DNA from: CAYYYP01 sp964475985
GTDB lineage: Bacteria; Bdellovibrionota; UBA1018; CAYHWW01
DNA: 64,000 nt
Reading direction: 5' to 3'
NCBI GenBank assembly: GCA_964475985.1
Contig: CAYYYP010000007.1
Span: 42,802-106,801, forward strand
Positions 9,077-18,251 of the stretch are shown here, one piece after another (positions within the stretch are counted from its first letter, which is position 1; each line of letters opens with the position of its first letter). A model generated the notes under the pieces. That model did no database searches. It had not been told where the DNA came from and worked only from the letters and a program-made list of their open reading frames with translations. The position numbers and the translations under genes were made by a program.

Positions 9077-9834
9077 ATCCGGAAAATTTAAAGGAAGAAT
9101 ATCTTAAATTAACCTTGGGTTCCTCCCATGGCAGTGATTGGACTCATAAATTGTCGGCGCGGTGGTGGTCTGTGGGTTCTGGGTCTGAGTTTTTGGCCGA
9201 AACCGTTCCGTTCGTGGAGTCCGTAGCCGTAGCGCAAATTCCTCGGGACGATGACCACACTCAGAAATTGCGTGAACTTCGGGAAGAAATTGGAGATTGC
9301 CAACGTTGCCCGTTAAGTCAGACACGCACAAATATTGTTTACGGTGAAGGTAATCCCGATACTAAACTTATGTTCGTAGGGGAGGGCCCGGGCGAGAACG
9401 AGGACCTTCAAGGACGTCCTTTTGTTGGTAAAGCGGGAGAGCTCCTCGACCGGATGATTCAAGCCATGGGTTTTGCAAGGCAAGATATTTACATCGCCAA
9501 TGTAGTAAAGTGCCGTCCCCCTCAGAACCGGACGCCTGAGCCAGCTGAGATGGCCGAATGTAAACCATTTTTATTAAAGCAAATAGAAATCATTCGCCCG
9601 AAAATTATAGTGGTGCTGGGAGCTACGGCCCTTCGTGCGTTGCTTGGTGAGACCCAGCGCATTACGCAAGCTCGCGGGAAATGGCAGTGGCTTTGGTCCT
9701 CCTTGCCCCCAAATTCCGAGGAAAATATTGCGGTCATGCCCACTTTCCATCCGGCATTCCTTCTGCGAAATCCCGCGGCGAAAAAAGAAGTGTGGGTAGA
9801 TCTTCAGGAAGTCATGAAAAAATTGAACAACTAA
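9073..9834 (+). CDS. Family 4 (UdgA-type) uracil-DNA glycosylase
   Basis: Removes uracil from DNA, arising from cytosine deamination. The family-4 motif GEGPGENEDLQGRPF is near residue 103 and the C-terminal HPAFLLRNP loop near 226. Four cysteines in the expected arrangement (CQRC near 76, then one near 147 and one near 163) would hold the 4Fe-4S cluster typical of this family. About 75 extra residues precede the conserved part, a length seen in some proteobacterial members. The start overlaps the previous gene (ATGA). The 3' end overlaps the convergent signal peptidase gene by 4 bp. Confidence 0.92.
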   Translation: MNPENLKEEYLKLTLGSSHGSDWTHKLSARWWSVGSGSEFLAETVPFVESVAVAQIPRDDDHTQKLRELREEIGDCQRCPLSQTRTNIVYGEGNPDTKLMFVGEGPGENEDLQGRPFVGKAGELLDRMIQAMGFARQDIYIANVVKCRPPQNRTPEPAEMAECKPFLLKQIEIIRPKIIVVLGATALRALLGETQRITQARGKWQWLWSSLPPNSEENIAVMPTFHPAFLLRNPAAKKEVWVDLQEVMKKLNN

Positions 9835-10796
9835 GACGGATTCTTGGGTCCGGCTAAATCTTTTGCAAGTTCCGCGAGGATGGCAATTTCTTCCTGGAAC
9901 TCATCATGGTTACGTAGTTTAAACGGCACGGAGGTGTCATTTTTTTGCAGGCTTTTCATGTAGCGCTGTAAGCCCACTAAGGGACCTGCCATTCGATGGG
10001 ACTGCAAAATATTGAAGTAGGTCGTAAGCAGCAGAAATGAAAATGTAAGCGCTACGCACACGATTACAAACGGAGCTAGCAATTGCGCGCGGAACATTTC
10101 GGCAGAAATCCCAAGTTCTGGAACGGCCACCCGAAAAAAGAAGAAGCAGATGAACATCGCGAATGTGAGGATCATGGCTTGCATTTTGAGTTGTGTAGCC
10201 ACAAACCGTTTCTGAAATTTGGGGCGAATCCAAACCACGTTGCGGCGGTTGGATAAGGGCAGGATCCAATCGAGGAATTCCCGAAAACTTACGGCAATCC
10301 CAATGAGGGCTACCCAAAGAAAAATATCGGCAAGGTTGAACACATACTTATGAAAAAATGGAAGTGAGAGTTGGATGAAATCCACGATCCCTTCGTGCAG
10401 GAAAATCCTGTCCCAGAGATTGCCGCAAATCGCGCCAAATCCAATGGAAAGTGCAATCTGGAAGTGACGTTGGTCTTTCGTTAAAAACCGACTCCAAATG
10501 AAATAAGCGAGAATAATGAAGAGGCCAATGCAACCCATGGCAAAGGTACGAGAACCTTCTTGGGATTCCGAGAGAAGTCCAAATATGATTCCCGGATTGC
10601 GAATCAGTTTAAAACTTAAAAACGAAGTGGAAATGTTTTCGGTTGAGAAATCTCTTACGGTGAGGGTCTGTAAGGCCATATCTTTGGAGACTCGGTCCAC
10701 AAGCCACACCCCCAGGGCAGGCGCCCATCTGGTGACCCCGTTTGAACGTAGAATTTTCTCATAGCCCTTCAAAAGGGGGTTTTGTTGCTTCGTCAT
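9831..10796 (-). CDS. lspA: Lipoprotein signal peptidase (LspA) fused to a membrane/HAMP-like tail
   Basis: The first ~185 residues match signal peptidase II: DRVSKDMA near residue 34, RNPGIIFGLL near 66, GAICGNLWDRIFLHEGIVDFI near 125 and FNLADIFL near 153. The two catalytic aspartates (VDFI and NLAD) are present. LspA cleaves prolipoprotein signal peptides in the inner membrane after diacylglyceryl transfer. Normal LspA ends near 165-180 residues. This one continues through a basic linker, two more membrane segments (about 205-255) and a C-terminal stretch (PLVGLQRYMKSLQKND, then LRNHDEFQEEIAIL) that resembles a HAMP domain. The fusion is in one uninterrupted frame. What the tail does is unknown. 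Confidence 0.85.
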   Translation of the reverse strand: MTKQQNPLLKGYEKILRSNGVTRWAPALGVWLVDRVSKDMALQTLTVRDFSTENISTSFLSFKLIRNPGIIFGLLSESQEGSRTFAMGCIGLFIILAYFIWSRFLTKDQRHFQIALSIGFGAICGNLWDRIFLHEGIVDFIQLSLPFFHKYVFNLADIFLWVALIGIAVSFREFLDWILPLSNRRNVVWIRPKFQKRFVATQLKMQAMILTFAMFICFFFFRVAVPELGISAEMFRAQLLAPFVIVCVALTFSFLLLTTYFNILQSHRMAGPLVGLQRYMKSLQKNDTSVPFKLRNHDEFQEEIAILAELAKDLAGPKNPS

Positions 10797-10864
10797 GTAT
10801 CCTAGTATCTTTCATTCTTGAAAAAAAACCAAATCAAGCGGAAGTCATCCCTAAAGGCGGTTCC

Positions 10865-12016
10865 ATGGCGTTATCAGAGTTTTTACGTGAATTCCCGGTT
10901 GCAGAGCTGAAAGCAAGCTCACTCCTTGCGCCGTTGTCGCCCCGAAAATTTATTCTAAAAACTTCCCATGGAGAGGTTACGGGACCCCAGTTCATGCCCG
11001 TCGGAACCCGTGCCACTGTTAAGGCCATGACCCCGCGGGATCTTAAAGATGCCGGCGCTCAAATGATTTTAGGAAATACCTACCATCTCTTTTTAAGGCC
11101 CGGGCACGAGCTTATTGAACGCATGGGCGGGCTACATTCCTTCATGGGATGGGATGGTCCGATCCTAACGGACTCCGGTGGGTATCAAGTTTTTAGTTTA
11201 TCAAAGCTTAACAAGGTGCGTGAGGAGGGCGTGGAGTTTCAAAGTCATCTCGATGGTAAACGACATTTATTGACCCCGGAACTCTCCATGGAAATTCAGC
11301 GAGCGCTCGGCAGTGATGTGGTCATGGTTTTTGATGAATGCCCGGCATTTTCCGAAGATAAAACTAAAGTTGCCCAAAGCATGGAGCTTACCCTGCGTTG
11401 GGCTAGGCGTTGCCGGGATTTCAAATTAAAACCTCACCAAAAGCTTTTTGGCATTGTACAGGGCGGAATGTTCCCGGATCTCAGGGAGGAATGCTTAACG
11501 CGCCTAAAGGCTATGGGTTTTGAAGGGTACGCCATTGGTGGCCTTTCCATTGGTGAACCGGTGGAGACCATGCATCGCATGGTGCGTCAAATTGCGCCCT
11601 TACTTCCGACAGACCTTCCTCGTTACCTCATGGGGGTGGGTCGGCCTGAAGATCTCATTGTCGGCGCGGCCTACGGGATTGATATCTTTGATTGTGTCAT
11701 GCCGACGCGTAATGCCAGGAACGGTACGCTTTTTACGAGTCAAGGAAGGCTTAACATCAAGAGTAAAAAATTCGCGGAGGATCCAAGTCCATTGGACCCA
11801 CTCTGTGAGTGTTACACTTGCCGCAATTTTTCCAAGGCATACCTAAGGCATCTCTTTGCCGTAGGCGAAATTTTAAGTTCCGTTTTAAACTCCATTCACA
11901 ATATTTCTTTTTACCTAAGACTCATGAAAGAGCTTCGCAGCGTCATTTCTTCTCCTGCGGCTTCTGGCCCGGAATCTGAACATAATGAGTTTGACACGTT
12001 CACCCAAAAATTTTAA
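10865..12016 (+). CDS. tgt: tRNA-guanine transglycosylase
   Basis: Exchanges guanine-34 of certain tRNAs for preQ1. Seen: the nucleophile-region LTDSGGYQVFSL near residue 102, GLSIGEP, the catalytic GIDIFDCVMPTRNARNG near 272, and the zinc site CECYTC plus a later cysteine/histidine (HNISFY). The frame is open further upstream to 10742, but the ATG at 10865 has AAGGCGG just before it and fits the family N-terminus. It leads a tgt-yajC-secD-secF-recJ cluster, the common arrangement in proteobacteria. queA upstream supplies the next step of queuosine synthesis. Confidence 0.96.
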   Translation: MALSEFLREFPVAELKASSLLAPLSPRKFILKTSHGEVTGPQFMPVGTRATVKAMTPRDLKDAGAQMILGNTYHLFLRPGHELIERMGGLHSFMGWDGPILTDSGGYQVFSLSKLNKVREEGVEFQSHLDGKRHLLTPELSMEIQRALGSDVVMVFDECPAFSEDKTKVAQSMELTLRWARRCRDFKLKPHQKLFGIVQGGMFPDLREECLTRLKAMGFEGYAIGGLSIGEPVETMHRMVRQIAPLLPTDLPRYLMGVGRPEDLIVGAAYGIDIFDCVMPTRNARNGTLFTSQGRLNIKSKKFAEDPSPLDPLCECYTCRNFSKAYLRHLFAVGEILSSVLNSIHNISFYLRLMKELRSVISSPAASGPESEHNEFDTFTQKF

Positions 12017-12026
12017 CCCCAGAGGA

Positions 12027-12416
12027 ATGAATACCCAAAATCAAGATTCCCAAGCCGCAAATCAAGTTCCTGCGCCAGCAACTCCCGCAACCACTGCCAC
12101 CGTCGGTGTGCCAACCCCGGCTTCCGGCCCAGTGGGCGGCCCTCCGCAACCAAGCCCACTCATGTCCATTCTTCCTTTTATCGTTATGATGGGAATCGCA
12201 TATTTTCTCATCATCCGCCCTCAACAAAAAAAGATGAAAGAACACCAAGCCTCCGTTGAAAAGTTAAAGCAAGGCGATGAGGTGGTGACACAAGGCGGGA
12301 TTTTTGGAACAATCACTTCTATCGTAGATAGAGTAGTGACTTTAGAGATCGCCAAGGGAGTGCAGATTCGGATTTTAAAGAGTCAAATCAATCCTATTGC
12401 GCGTCCAGAAAAATAG
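12027..12416 (+). CDS. yajC: Sec translocon accessory protein YajC
   Basis: Small inner-membrane protein associating with SecDF. One membrane span (about residues 42-63, ILPFIVMMGIAYFLIIRP), then the conserved QQKKMKEHQ and GDEVVTQGGIFGTI segments. The N-terminus before the membrane is longer than usual and rich in Pro, Ala and Thr. Start chosen at 12027 after AGAGGA. An in-frame ATG at 11985 overlaps tgt and has no ribosome-binding site. Genes secD and secF follow directly. Confidence 0.92.
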   Translation: MNTQNQDSQAANQVPAPATPATTATVGVPTPASGPVGGPPQPSPLMSILPFIVMMGIAYFLIIRPQQKKMKEHQASVEKLKQGDEVVTQGGIFGTITSIVDRVVTLEIAKGVQIRILKSQINPIARPEK

Positions 12417-12426
12417 AGGAAAACCG

Positions 12427-14154
12427 ATGACAGCTTTGGGGAAAAAGTGGTGGATGAAATTCGTGTTGCTCATGGTGGTAACCTTGAGTGCAATAGTTTA
12501 TTTGATTCCGACCCTAAAGGGTTTTGATCCCGCAACTTCCAGTTACCCCGTGAAAAAACGAATCAATCTGGGGCTTGATCTCCAGGGCGGCGTTTACATG
12601 GTGCTTGGAGTTGATTTCCAAAAAGTTTTCAACGGAGTTGTTCAACGGCAGGCAGAGTCCTTGACCGATGAATTCGCTACGAAAAAGATTGAGTGTTCTG
12701 CACCCGTAGTTCAGAAATCCAATACTGCCGTCGATGATCCTAGGATTTTGGTGGAATGTAAAAATGCTGCCGCTAAAGAAGAGCTTAGAAAACTCGTAAA
12801 GCGGGATGATCTCCTCAGGCTTACGGATGATCGCCCCCAACATTACGAATTTGGTTTGACTAAGACCTATCGGGATAACGTTAGGGAAAAGACAATTAAC
12901 CAAAGCATCGAAGTGATCCGGAACCGAATTGATGAGTTTGGCGTGTCTGAGCCTGTCATCACTAGCCAAGGGGTCGATCGTCTCTCTGTTGAGTTGCCTG
13001 GCATTAAAGACGTAGACCGCGCCAAGGAACTCATTGGCCGTACGGCAAAACTAGAATTTAAAATCGTTGCCGACGATCAGAAAAATCCTGATGAAGTGGC
13101 AGCGCTTATTTCTCAAATCGAATCTAAAAATTCCTTGGCCTATAAAGAAGGCGAGAAGTTTTCGGATTACGTACGTAAAGTGAACGAGCTTGCAAAGGGG
13201 CAAATCCCTGCGAATACCGAAATCGCTTTTCAGAAGGAAGAGCGTCGGGGCCGTATGCAGGGCCAGTTCGGTCGAGTTCCCTATTTGCTTTATTCTAATG
13301 TCGAAGTCACCGGCGATGATCTTAAGGATGCCTTCATTCAAATGGATCCCCAGGATAATCGCCCGCAAGTAGGCCTTAGTTTCAATAGCAAGGGCGCCCA
13401 AAATTTTGAAAAGGTTACGGGCGAGCATTTGCAACAACGTATGGCCATTGTCCTAGACGGAATTGTGCACTCGGCTCCCGTGATTCAATCTCGAATTGCT
13501 GGCGGACGGGCGCAAATTACCCTAGGCCAAGGCGAGTACAATGATATGCTCCAGGAAGCTAAGGATTTGAGCATAGTACTGCGAGCGGGTGCGTTGCCGG
13601 CTCAATTGGATTTCTTAGAGCAACGGGTGGTGGGGCCAAGCCTTGGCCAAGATTCCATCGAAAAGGGCAAGCTCGCCAGTATCGTTGGGTGCCTTGCCGT
13701 ATTTTTGTTCATGCTGGTTTATTACCGGTTCAGCGGAGTCATCGCCGATATTTCACTCGTCTTAAACGTGATTTTGGTTTTGGCTATCTTAGTCGGCATT
13801 GACGCGACGCTTACGCTACCGGGCATTGCCGGGATTGCGCTTACGGTGGGCATTGCGGTGGATAGCAACGTGGTCATCTACGAACGGATCAGAGAAGAAT
13901 TGCGGCGAGGCAAACCGGTGCGCGCAGCCGTTGATTCAGGCTTTGAAAAAGCCTTTCACACCATTTTGGATGCGAACGTGACCAATGCATTTGCCGCTAT
14001 TGTTCTTATGAACTTTGGTACCGGCCCCATCAAAGGGTTTGCTGTGACTTTGCTCATCGGCATCATCACCACGGTTTTCACTGCGGTCTTTGCGTCTAAG
14101 CTCATGTTTGACTTTTATTTGGATAAATTTAAAGTGAAAGAGTTGAGTATCTGA
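12427..14154 (+). CDS. secD: Protein translocase subunit SecD
   Basis: A 575-residue RND-type membrane protein that uses proton flow to help pull secreted proteins out of the Sec channel. An N-terminal membrane segment is followed by the P1 head start INLGLDLQGGVYMVL, a periplasmic domain containing IRNRIDEFGVSEP and ELPGIKDVDRAKELIG, and a C-terminal five-helix bundle with GIAVDSNVVIYERIREELRRG. The ATG at 12427 follows GAGGA at good spacing, so the ten extra upstream residues in frame are discarded. Lies in operon with yajC and secF. Confidence 0.96.
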   Translation: MTALGKKWWMKFVLLMVVTLSAIVYLIPTLKGFDPATSSYPVKKRINLGLDLQGGVYMVLGVDFQKVFNGVVQRQAESLTDEFATKKIECSAPVVQKSNTAVDDPRILVECKNAAAKEELRKLVKRDDLLRLTDDRPQHYEFGLTKTYRDNVREKTINQSIEVIRNRIDEFGVSEPVITSQGVDRLSVELPGIKDVDRAKELIGRTAKLEFKIVADDQKNPDEVAALISQIESKNSLAYKEGEKFSDYVRKVNELAKGQIPANTEIAFQKEERRGRMQGQFGRVPYLLYSNVEVTGDDLKDAFIQMDPQDNRPQVGLSFNSKGAQNFEKVTGEHLQQRMAIVLDGIVHSAPVIQSRIAGGRAQITLGQGEYNDMLQEAKDLSIVLRAGALPAQLDFLEQRVVGPSLGQDSIEKGKLASIVGCLAVFLFMLVYYRFSGVIADISLVLNVILVLAILVGIDATLTLPGIAGIALTVGIAVDSNVVIYERIREELRRGKPVRAAVDSGFEKAFHTILDANVTNAFAAIVLMNFGTGPIKGFAVTLLIGIITTVFTAVFASKLMFDFYLDKFKVKELSI

Positions 14155-14181
14155 TTTTGTCTCAAGCGATGGGGTGCTGAA

Positions 14182-15150
14182 ATGTTTCAACTGATTCCTG
14201 CAAAAATGAATATCAATTTCGTGAAGTACCGCCACTTTTGGGCTGGTATGTCCATTGTGGCCATCATCGCCAGCTTGATCATGGTCGCGGTCAAAGGCCT
14301 GAATTACGGAATTGATTTTAGAGGCGGTGCAGAAGTTCAGTTGCGCTTTAAAAATGTAATTCCCATCTCTGAATTACGGACGCTATTGGAAGAGTCCAAA
14401 AGCTTTAAGAATTTAACGCTTCAACAACTAGGCGAAGGTGACTCAAAGGAGTTTCTCGCAAAATTAGGCGGAGATGAAGCTGATTTGCAGTCCGTTGGCG
14501 ACAAAGTAAAAAATGCCGTCGCAAAAAAAATCAGCCCTGAGGAATTTGAAATTGTACGTACCGATGTTGTCGGGCCTCAGGCCGGTGAACAGCTTCGTAA
14601 AAGCGGTTTTTTATCCATGCTCTATGCTCTGCTTTGCATTTTCATCTACGTAGCTTTGCGATTTGAATCCCGTTATAGCCCAGGCGCAGTTTTAGCCTTG
14701 GTTCATGACAGCATGATTACCGTAGGTATTTTTGTTTTGACCCAGAAGGAATTCTCGCTGCAGATTCTAGCCGCGATTCTCACGATCATCGGTTATTCCA
14801 ATAACGATACGATCATCGTGTTTGACCGTATTCGGGAGACCTTAAGTCTTCACCCGAATCGACCGCTGGAAGAAAACATCAATATTTCCATCAATGAAAC
14901 TTTAAGTCGTACGATCCTTACATCTCTATGCACCTTCATGGTGACCTTCTCGCTTATGATTTTTGGCGGCGGCGTCATCAGTGATTTCGCATTCACCATG
15001 TGCATCGGAATCGTAGTCGGAACTTATTCTTCTATCTTTATCGCTTCGCCGATTTTGATTTACATCACCCAGTGGCAGAACAAGCGCAGTCAGAGTGATA
15101 AGGGTACGAAATCAGGGCCCCAACTTAGCGCGTTTGCCTCTGGCCCCTAG
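14182..15150 (+). CDS. secF: Protein translocase subunit SecF
   Basis: A 322-residue partner of SecD. It shows the short periplasmic domain start LNYGIDFRGGAEVQLRF, then five membrane segments including FIYVALRFESRYSPGAVLAL, the IIGYSNNDTIIVFDRIRE motif and a C-terminal MCIGIVVGTYSSIFIASP. All hallmark SecF sequences are present. Twenty-seven bases after secD and 8 before recJ. Confidence 0.95.
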   Translation: MFQLIPAKMNINFVKYRHFWAGMSIVAIIASLIMVAVKGLNYGIDFRGGAEVQLRFKNVIPISELRTLLEESKSFKNLTLQQLGEGDSKEFLAKLGGDEADLQSVGDKVKNAVAKKISPEEFEIVRTDVVGPQAGEQLRKSGFLSMLYALLCIFIYVALRFESRYSPGAVLALVHDSMITVGIFVLTQKEFSLQILAAILTIIGYSNNDTIIVFDRIRETLSLHPNRPLEENINISINETLSRTILTSLCTFMVTFSLMIFGGGVISDFAFTMCIGIVVGTYSSIFIASPILIYITQWQNKRSQSDKGTKSGPQLSAFASGP

Positions 15151-15158
15151 GGCTAAAA

Positions 15159-16934
15159 ATGGACAAGGATGTCGATTTTGATTTGGTTCAATCCTTAAGC
15201 CACGAGTTTAGCTTTTCGCCACTCACGGCTCAGGTTTTGGTGCGCAGAGGTTTTTCAACTTCCGCGGAGATCCAAAGTTTTCTTAATCACGACCTCACAC
15301 GGTTGCCTTCTCCTTTTTCCATTCAGTATATGGATAAGGCCGTTTCGCGAGTCATGGAAGCCATTGAACGCAATGAGTCCATCATGATTTACGGTGATTA
15401 CGATGTCGACGGCACATGCGGCGCTACCATTTTGTACGAATTTTTCCGTCAGTGCGGCGTTTCCACTAGGGTTTATCAGCCCAATCGATTTCATGAGGGT
15501 TACGGAATCCATAACGCAGCGGTGAACCGGCTCATTGATGAGGGCGCAAAGGTTCTCATTTCGGTGGACTGTGGTGTTACGGCCCTGGAGCCCGCGCGCA
15601 TCTGCAAAGAACGTGGCGTGGATTTGATCATCATCGATCACCATTTACCTGGGCCAGTGCTTCCTGATTCCTATGCCATGGTGAACCCTAAACAAGAGAT
15701 TTCGACGGACCCAGTCCAAGCTGATTTAAAAAATCTTTGCGGTGCTGGCTTGGCATTTTTTTTCTGCATGGCCCTCCGGGTAAAGTTGCGGGAAAAGGGT
15801 TTTTTCACGAGCGAGCGTCCCGAGCCTAATCTTAAGAAGTACCTTGACCTCGTGGCCGTAGCCACGGTGGCGGACTTAGTGAATTTGCGGGGCATCAACC
15901 GCATTTTAGTCACCCATGGGCTTCAGATTCTAAACCATAGTCCAAGGCCTGGTTTGGCGGCGCTTCTGGAAGTTTCGCAAATCAAACGCGTGCGATCCCA
16001 GCATTTGGGTTTCTTCCTGGGGCCTAGAATCAATGCCGCCGGACGGTTGCAGTCGGCGGGTGATGCTCTGGCCCTCTTGACTTGTCAGGACCCCGTTGAT
16101 GCAAAAGCGAGAGCTGAACAGCTTCACCTCCTGAATGCAGAACGCCGCGCTACCCAGGACGTCGTGTGGAAACAAGCGCGCGAACGGGCTCTACAAAAAA
16201 TTTCTGATCCAAGGTGGCTAGAGTTGAAGGCCAAAATTCCGGGTGCGGAGTTTGGTCCGTGGCCTAGGGCCCTGGTGCTGGCCCATGAAGATTGGCACGA
16301 GGGTGTAGTCGGAATTGTGGCTTCAAAAATTTTGGAAGAATTCAGACGCCCAGTTTTTATTTTCGCCAAAAAAGAAGGCGCCGAAGTTTGGAAGGGCAGC
16401 GCAAGGTCAATTGGAACGATTGATATTTTCGAGACTATGCAAACGCCTTCCGTACGTGAGCACCTCCTGAATTTCGGTGGGCATGCCCACGCCGGTGGGG
16501 CAGCGCTTCCGTTTTCTGCACTAGAGAAATTTGATATCGCGCTTAATGAATATCTGGCTCTTTCGACTTCCCAGGAACAATATAATTTTTCGCGACCCTA
16601 TGACCTCCAAGTGAGCATGGCGGACTATTCGAAAACGGAGTGGGAGCGTTTCGCAGATGAAGTTGATCGCTTAGAGCCGTTTGGCATGGGATTTCCGGAA
16701 CCCACTTTGCGGGCCTGCATCGGTGAGGAAAAAAACCGGGTTTCCAAACTTTCTGTTTTGAAGGAAAAACACCCGAAATTCCTATTAGGAAACTTTGAAA
16801 CCATTTGGTTTAACGGTGATGTGACTTGTCTTGGCGAAGGTTGTTCTTCCCAGCTTTGGATCAGGCCTCAGTGGAACGAGTGGAACGGCCGTAGGCGCCT
16901 GCAGCTCCAGGTGGTCGGCGCGGGCCCCACTTAG
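15159..16934 (+). CDS. recJ: Single-stranded-DNA-specific exonuclease RecJ
   Basis: A 591-residue 5'-3' exonuclease of the DHH phosphoesterase superfamily, acting in RecF-pathway recombination and mismatch repair. Seen: GDYDVDGTCGATI near residue 79 (motif I), IIDHHLPG near 157 (the DHH motif), VAVATVADL near 232, and the DHHA1 signature FGGHAHAGGAAL near 441. A C-terminal OB-like end follows. Eight bases downstream of secF. Confidence 0.95.
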   Translation: MDKDVDFDLVQSLSHEFSFSPLTAQVLVRRGFSTSAEIQSFLNHDLTRLPSPFSIQYMDKAVSRVMEAIERNESIMIYGDYDVDGTCGATILYEFFRQCGVSTRVYQPNRFHEGYGIHNAAVNRLIDEGAKVLISVDCGVTALEPARICKERGVDLIIIDHHLPGPVLPDSYAMVNPKQEISTDPVQADLKNLCGAGLAFFFCMALRVKLREKGFFTSERPEPNLKKYLDLVAVATVADLVNLRGINRILVTHGLQILNHSPRPGLAALLEVSQIKRVRSQHLGFFLGPRINAAGRLQSAGDALALLTCQDPVDAKARAEQLHLLNAERRATQDVVWKQARERALQKISDPRWLELKAKIPGAEFGPWPRALVLAHEDWHEGVVGIVASKILEEFRRPVFIFAKKEGAEVWKGSARSIGTIDIFETMQTPSVREHLLNFGGHAHAGGAALPFSALEKFDIALNEYLALSTSQEQYNFSRPYDLQVSMADYSKTEWERFADEVDRLEPFGMGFPEPTLRACIGEEKNRVSKLSVLKEKHPKFLLGNFETIWFNGDVTCLGEGCSSQLWIRPQWNEWNGRRRLQLQVVGAGPT

Positions 16935-16995
16935 CCCGGCTGCTAGAGCATCTCGCGATTCCCTGGTGATCCATTTTGCGCTAAGCTCATCAGAG

Positions 16996-18108
16996 ATGCT
17001 GAACCACTGTAAAATCATTTCTTCCTTCACCGCAAATGTCTCCGTTTGGGAAACCTTGCGTGGTGGCGTCTTAATTTTGGTGCGATGGTTTGTGATCTAT
17101 CCTTGGGTTTATATTTTATACAATATAAAAGATTTACAGAAGTCACCTTGGCGCTTGAATCCCGAAGATCGTGGTCGCATCGATGAACCGGGCATCTTAG
17201 TCACCAACCACTGGAACGGAATTTTTGATTTTCTGATTGCCCAAATTGCCTCACCACGTTGGGCCTCTTTTTTGGTGGATATGCGTTTCACCCGTATTCC
17301 GGGCACGAGGTTTTTTTTCCGGATACTGAGGGGTTGCCCGATTTTAAGAAAACGTCCATCCCGCACTCAGCAACTAAGCATTTATGAAAGTTTAGCGCGT
17401 AGGCTTCTGCAGGGCGGGTGGGTTTGCCTTTTTCCAGAAGGTCCGTCCATGGATCGCTCAAGTCTTGGTCCACTTAAGCCTGGAATGGCGAGATTAGCGT
17501 TGCTAGCCGAAGAAAAGGCCGGCTGGGGCCTTCAGCTTAAAATTTATGTGCTCGGTTTAAATTATGAAAACGCCGCCGTTGGTAGGTCCAATGTTTATGC
17601 AAAATGGGGCCGCGTTTTAAAGGTAGCCGATTACCGGGAGTTATTTTTGAAATCTCCCCAAGATGCCGAACTCGCCATAAAAAATGATGTGTCCGAGGCG
17701 TTGCGGAATGTCGTGATTCAGGCTGATTCCATCCAAAAGCTAGAAGAGGCGCATCAGGTGGCGTTTTTAGAAAATGATCAATCCTGGCAAGGTGTGAAGC
17801 GCGCGGTAGTGTCTAAATCGCCGGCGGCGCGCAGCGGCTTCCAAGAAAGTGCGGTGTACAAAAATTTTGTTTTGTTTCTATTTTCAATCTTTGCCGTCTT
17901 AAGCTGGCCCTTCCGAGTTTTCGGTAAGCTTTGCGCAAAAAATCCATCTGAAGAAGCAGGCTACATCATGCTCATCTGGGCGTTAGTTCTGGTGGTGGGC
18001 GTTGAGCGCAGCGGTCTTCGCTGGCTCAGTGTTCAGTTACTCGCCACCTGGTTTTGCAGCGTGACGTGGCTTTGGGCCTGGCGCCGTGGCGTGCCGCAGA
18101 CAAAATAG
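16996..18108 (+). CDS. PlsC-domain acyltransferase resembling Sct1/Gat-type glycerol-phosphate acyltransferases
   Basis: About 370 residues. The catalytic block is NHWNGIFDF near residue 72, which is HX5D rather than the common HX4D. Block III is FPEGPSMDRSSLGPLKPGMARLAL near 151. This FPEGxSxDxxxLxPLKPG form resembles, from memory, the eukaryotic Sct1/Gpt2 acyltransferases. A membrane segment precedes (WFVIYPWVYIL), and two or three follow at the C-terminus. The likely reaction is acylation of a glycerol-phosphate or lyso-lipid at the inner membrane. The frame is open further upstream inside recJ, but those codons give no family-like sequence. The start at 16996 is a best guess, with no strong ribosome site. 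Confidence 0.7.
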   Translation: MLNHCKIISSFTANVSVWETLRGGVLILVRWFVIYPWVYILYNIKDLQKSPWRLNPEDRGRIDEPGILVTNHWNGIFDFLIAQIASPRWASFLVDMRFTRIPGTRFFFRILRGCPILRKRPSRTQQLSIYESLARRLLQGGWVCLFPEGPSMDRSSLGPLKPGMARLALLAEEKAGWGLQLKIYVLGLNYENAAVGRSNVYAKWGRVLKVADYRELFLKSPQDAELAIKNDVSEALRNVVIQADSIQKLEEAHQVAFLENDQSWQGVKRAVVSKSPAARSGFQESAVYKNFVLFLFSIFAVLSWPFRVFGKLCAKNPSEEAGYIMLIWALVLVVGVERSGLRWLSVQLLATWFCSVTWLWAWRRGVPQTK

Positions 18109-18138
18109 GAAAACGAAATTCTGCGCAAAGTACCCTGC

Positions 18139-18216
18139 AAATTCCCACTGGTGGGAATTTCGTGTTTGCCATGAGTTTATGGCGAACGTGATCATAGGTT
18201 ATGACGAGCATAACCT
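18139..18216. other. Three consecutive hairpins between convergent acyltransferase and dcd genes
   Basis: Three inverted repeats follow each other. The first has AAATTCCCAC at 18139-18148 and GTGGGAATTT at 18151-18160 (10-bp perfect arms). The second has GTTTGCCAT at 18164-18172 and ATGGCGAAC at 18179-18187 (9 pairs, one G-U in RNA). The third has AGGTTATG at 18196-18203 and CATAACCT at 18209-18216 (8-bp perfect). A short CCGG-ccag-CCGG follows. None is followed by a T-run, so this is not a standard terminator. It could be a structured RNA or a 3'-end stabiliser. Confidence 0.6.
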
Positions 18217-18251
18217 GTGTCCGGCCAGCCGGTAGCAAAGTCTACGAACCG

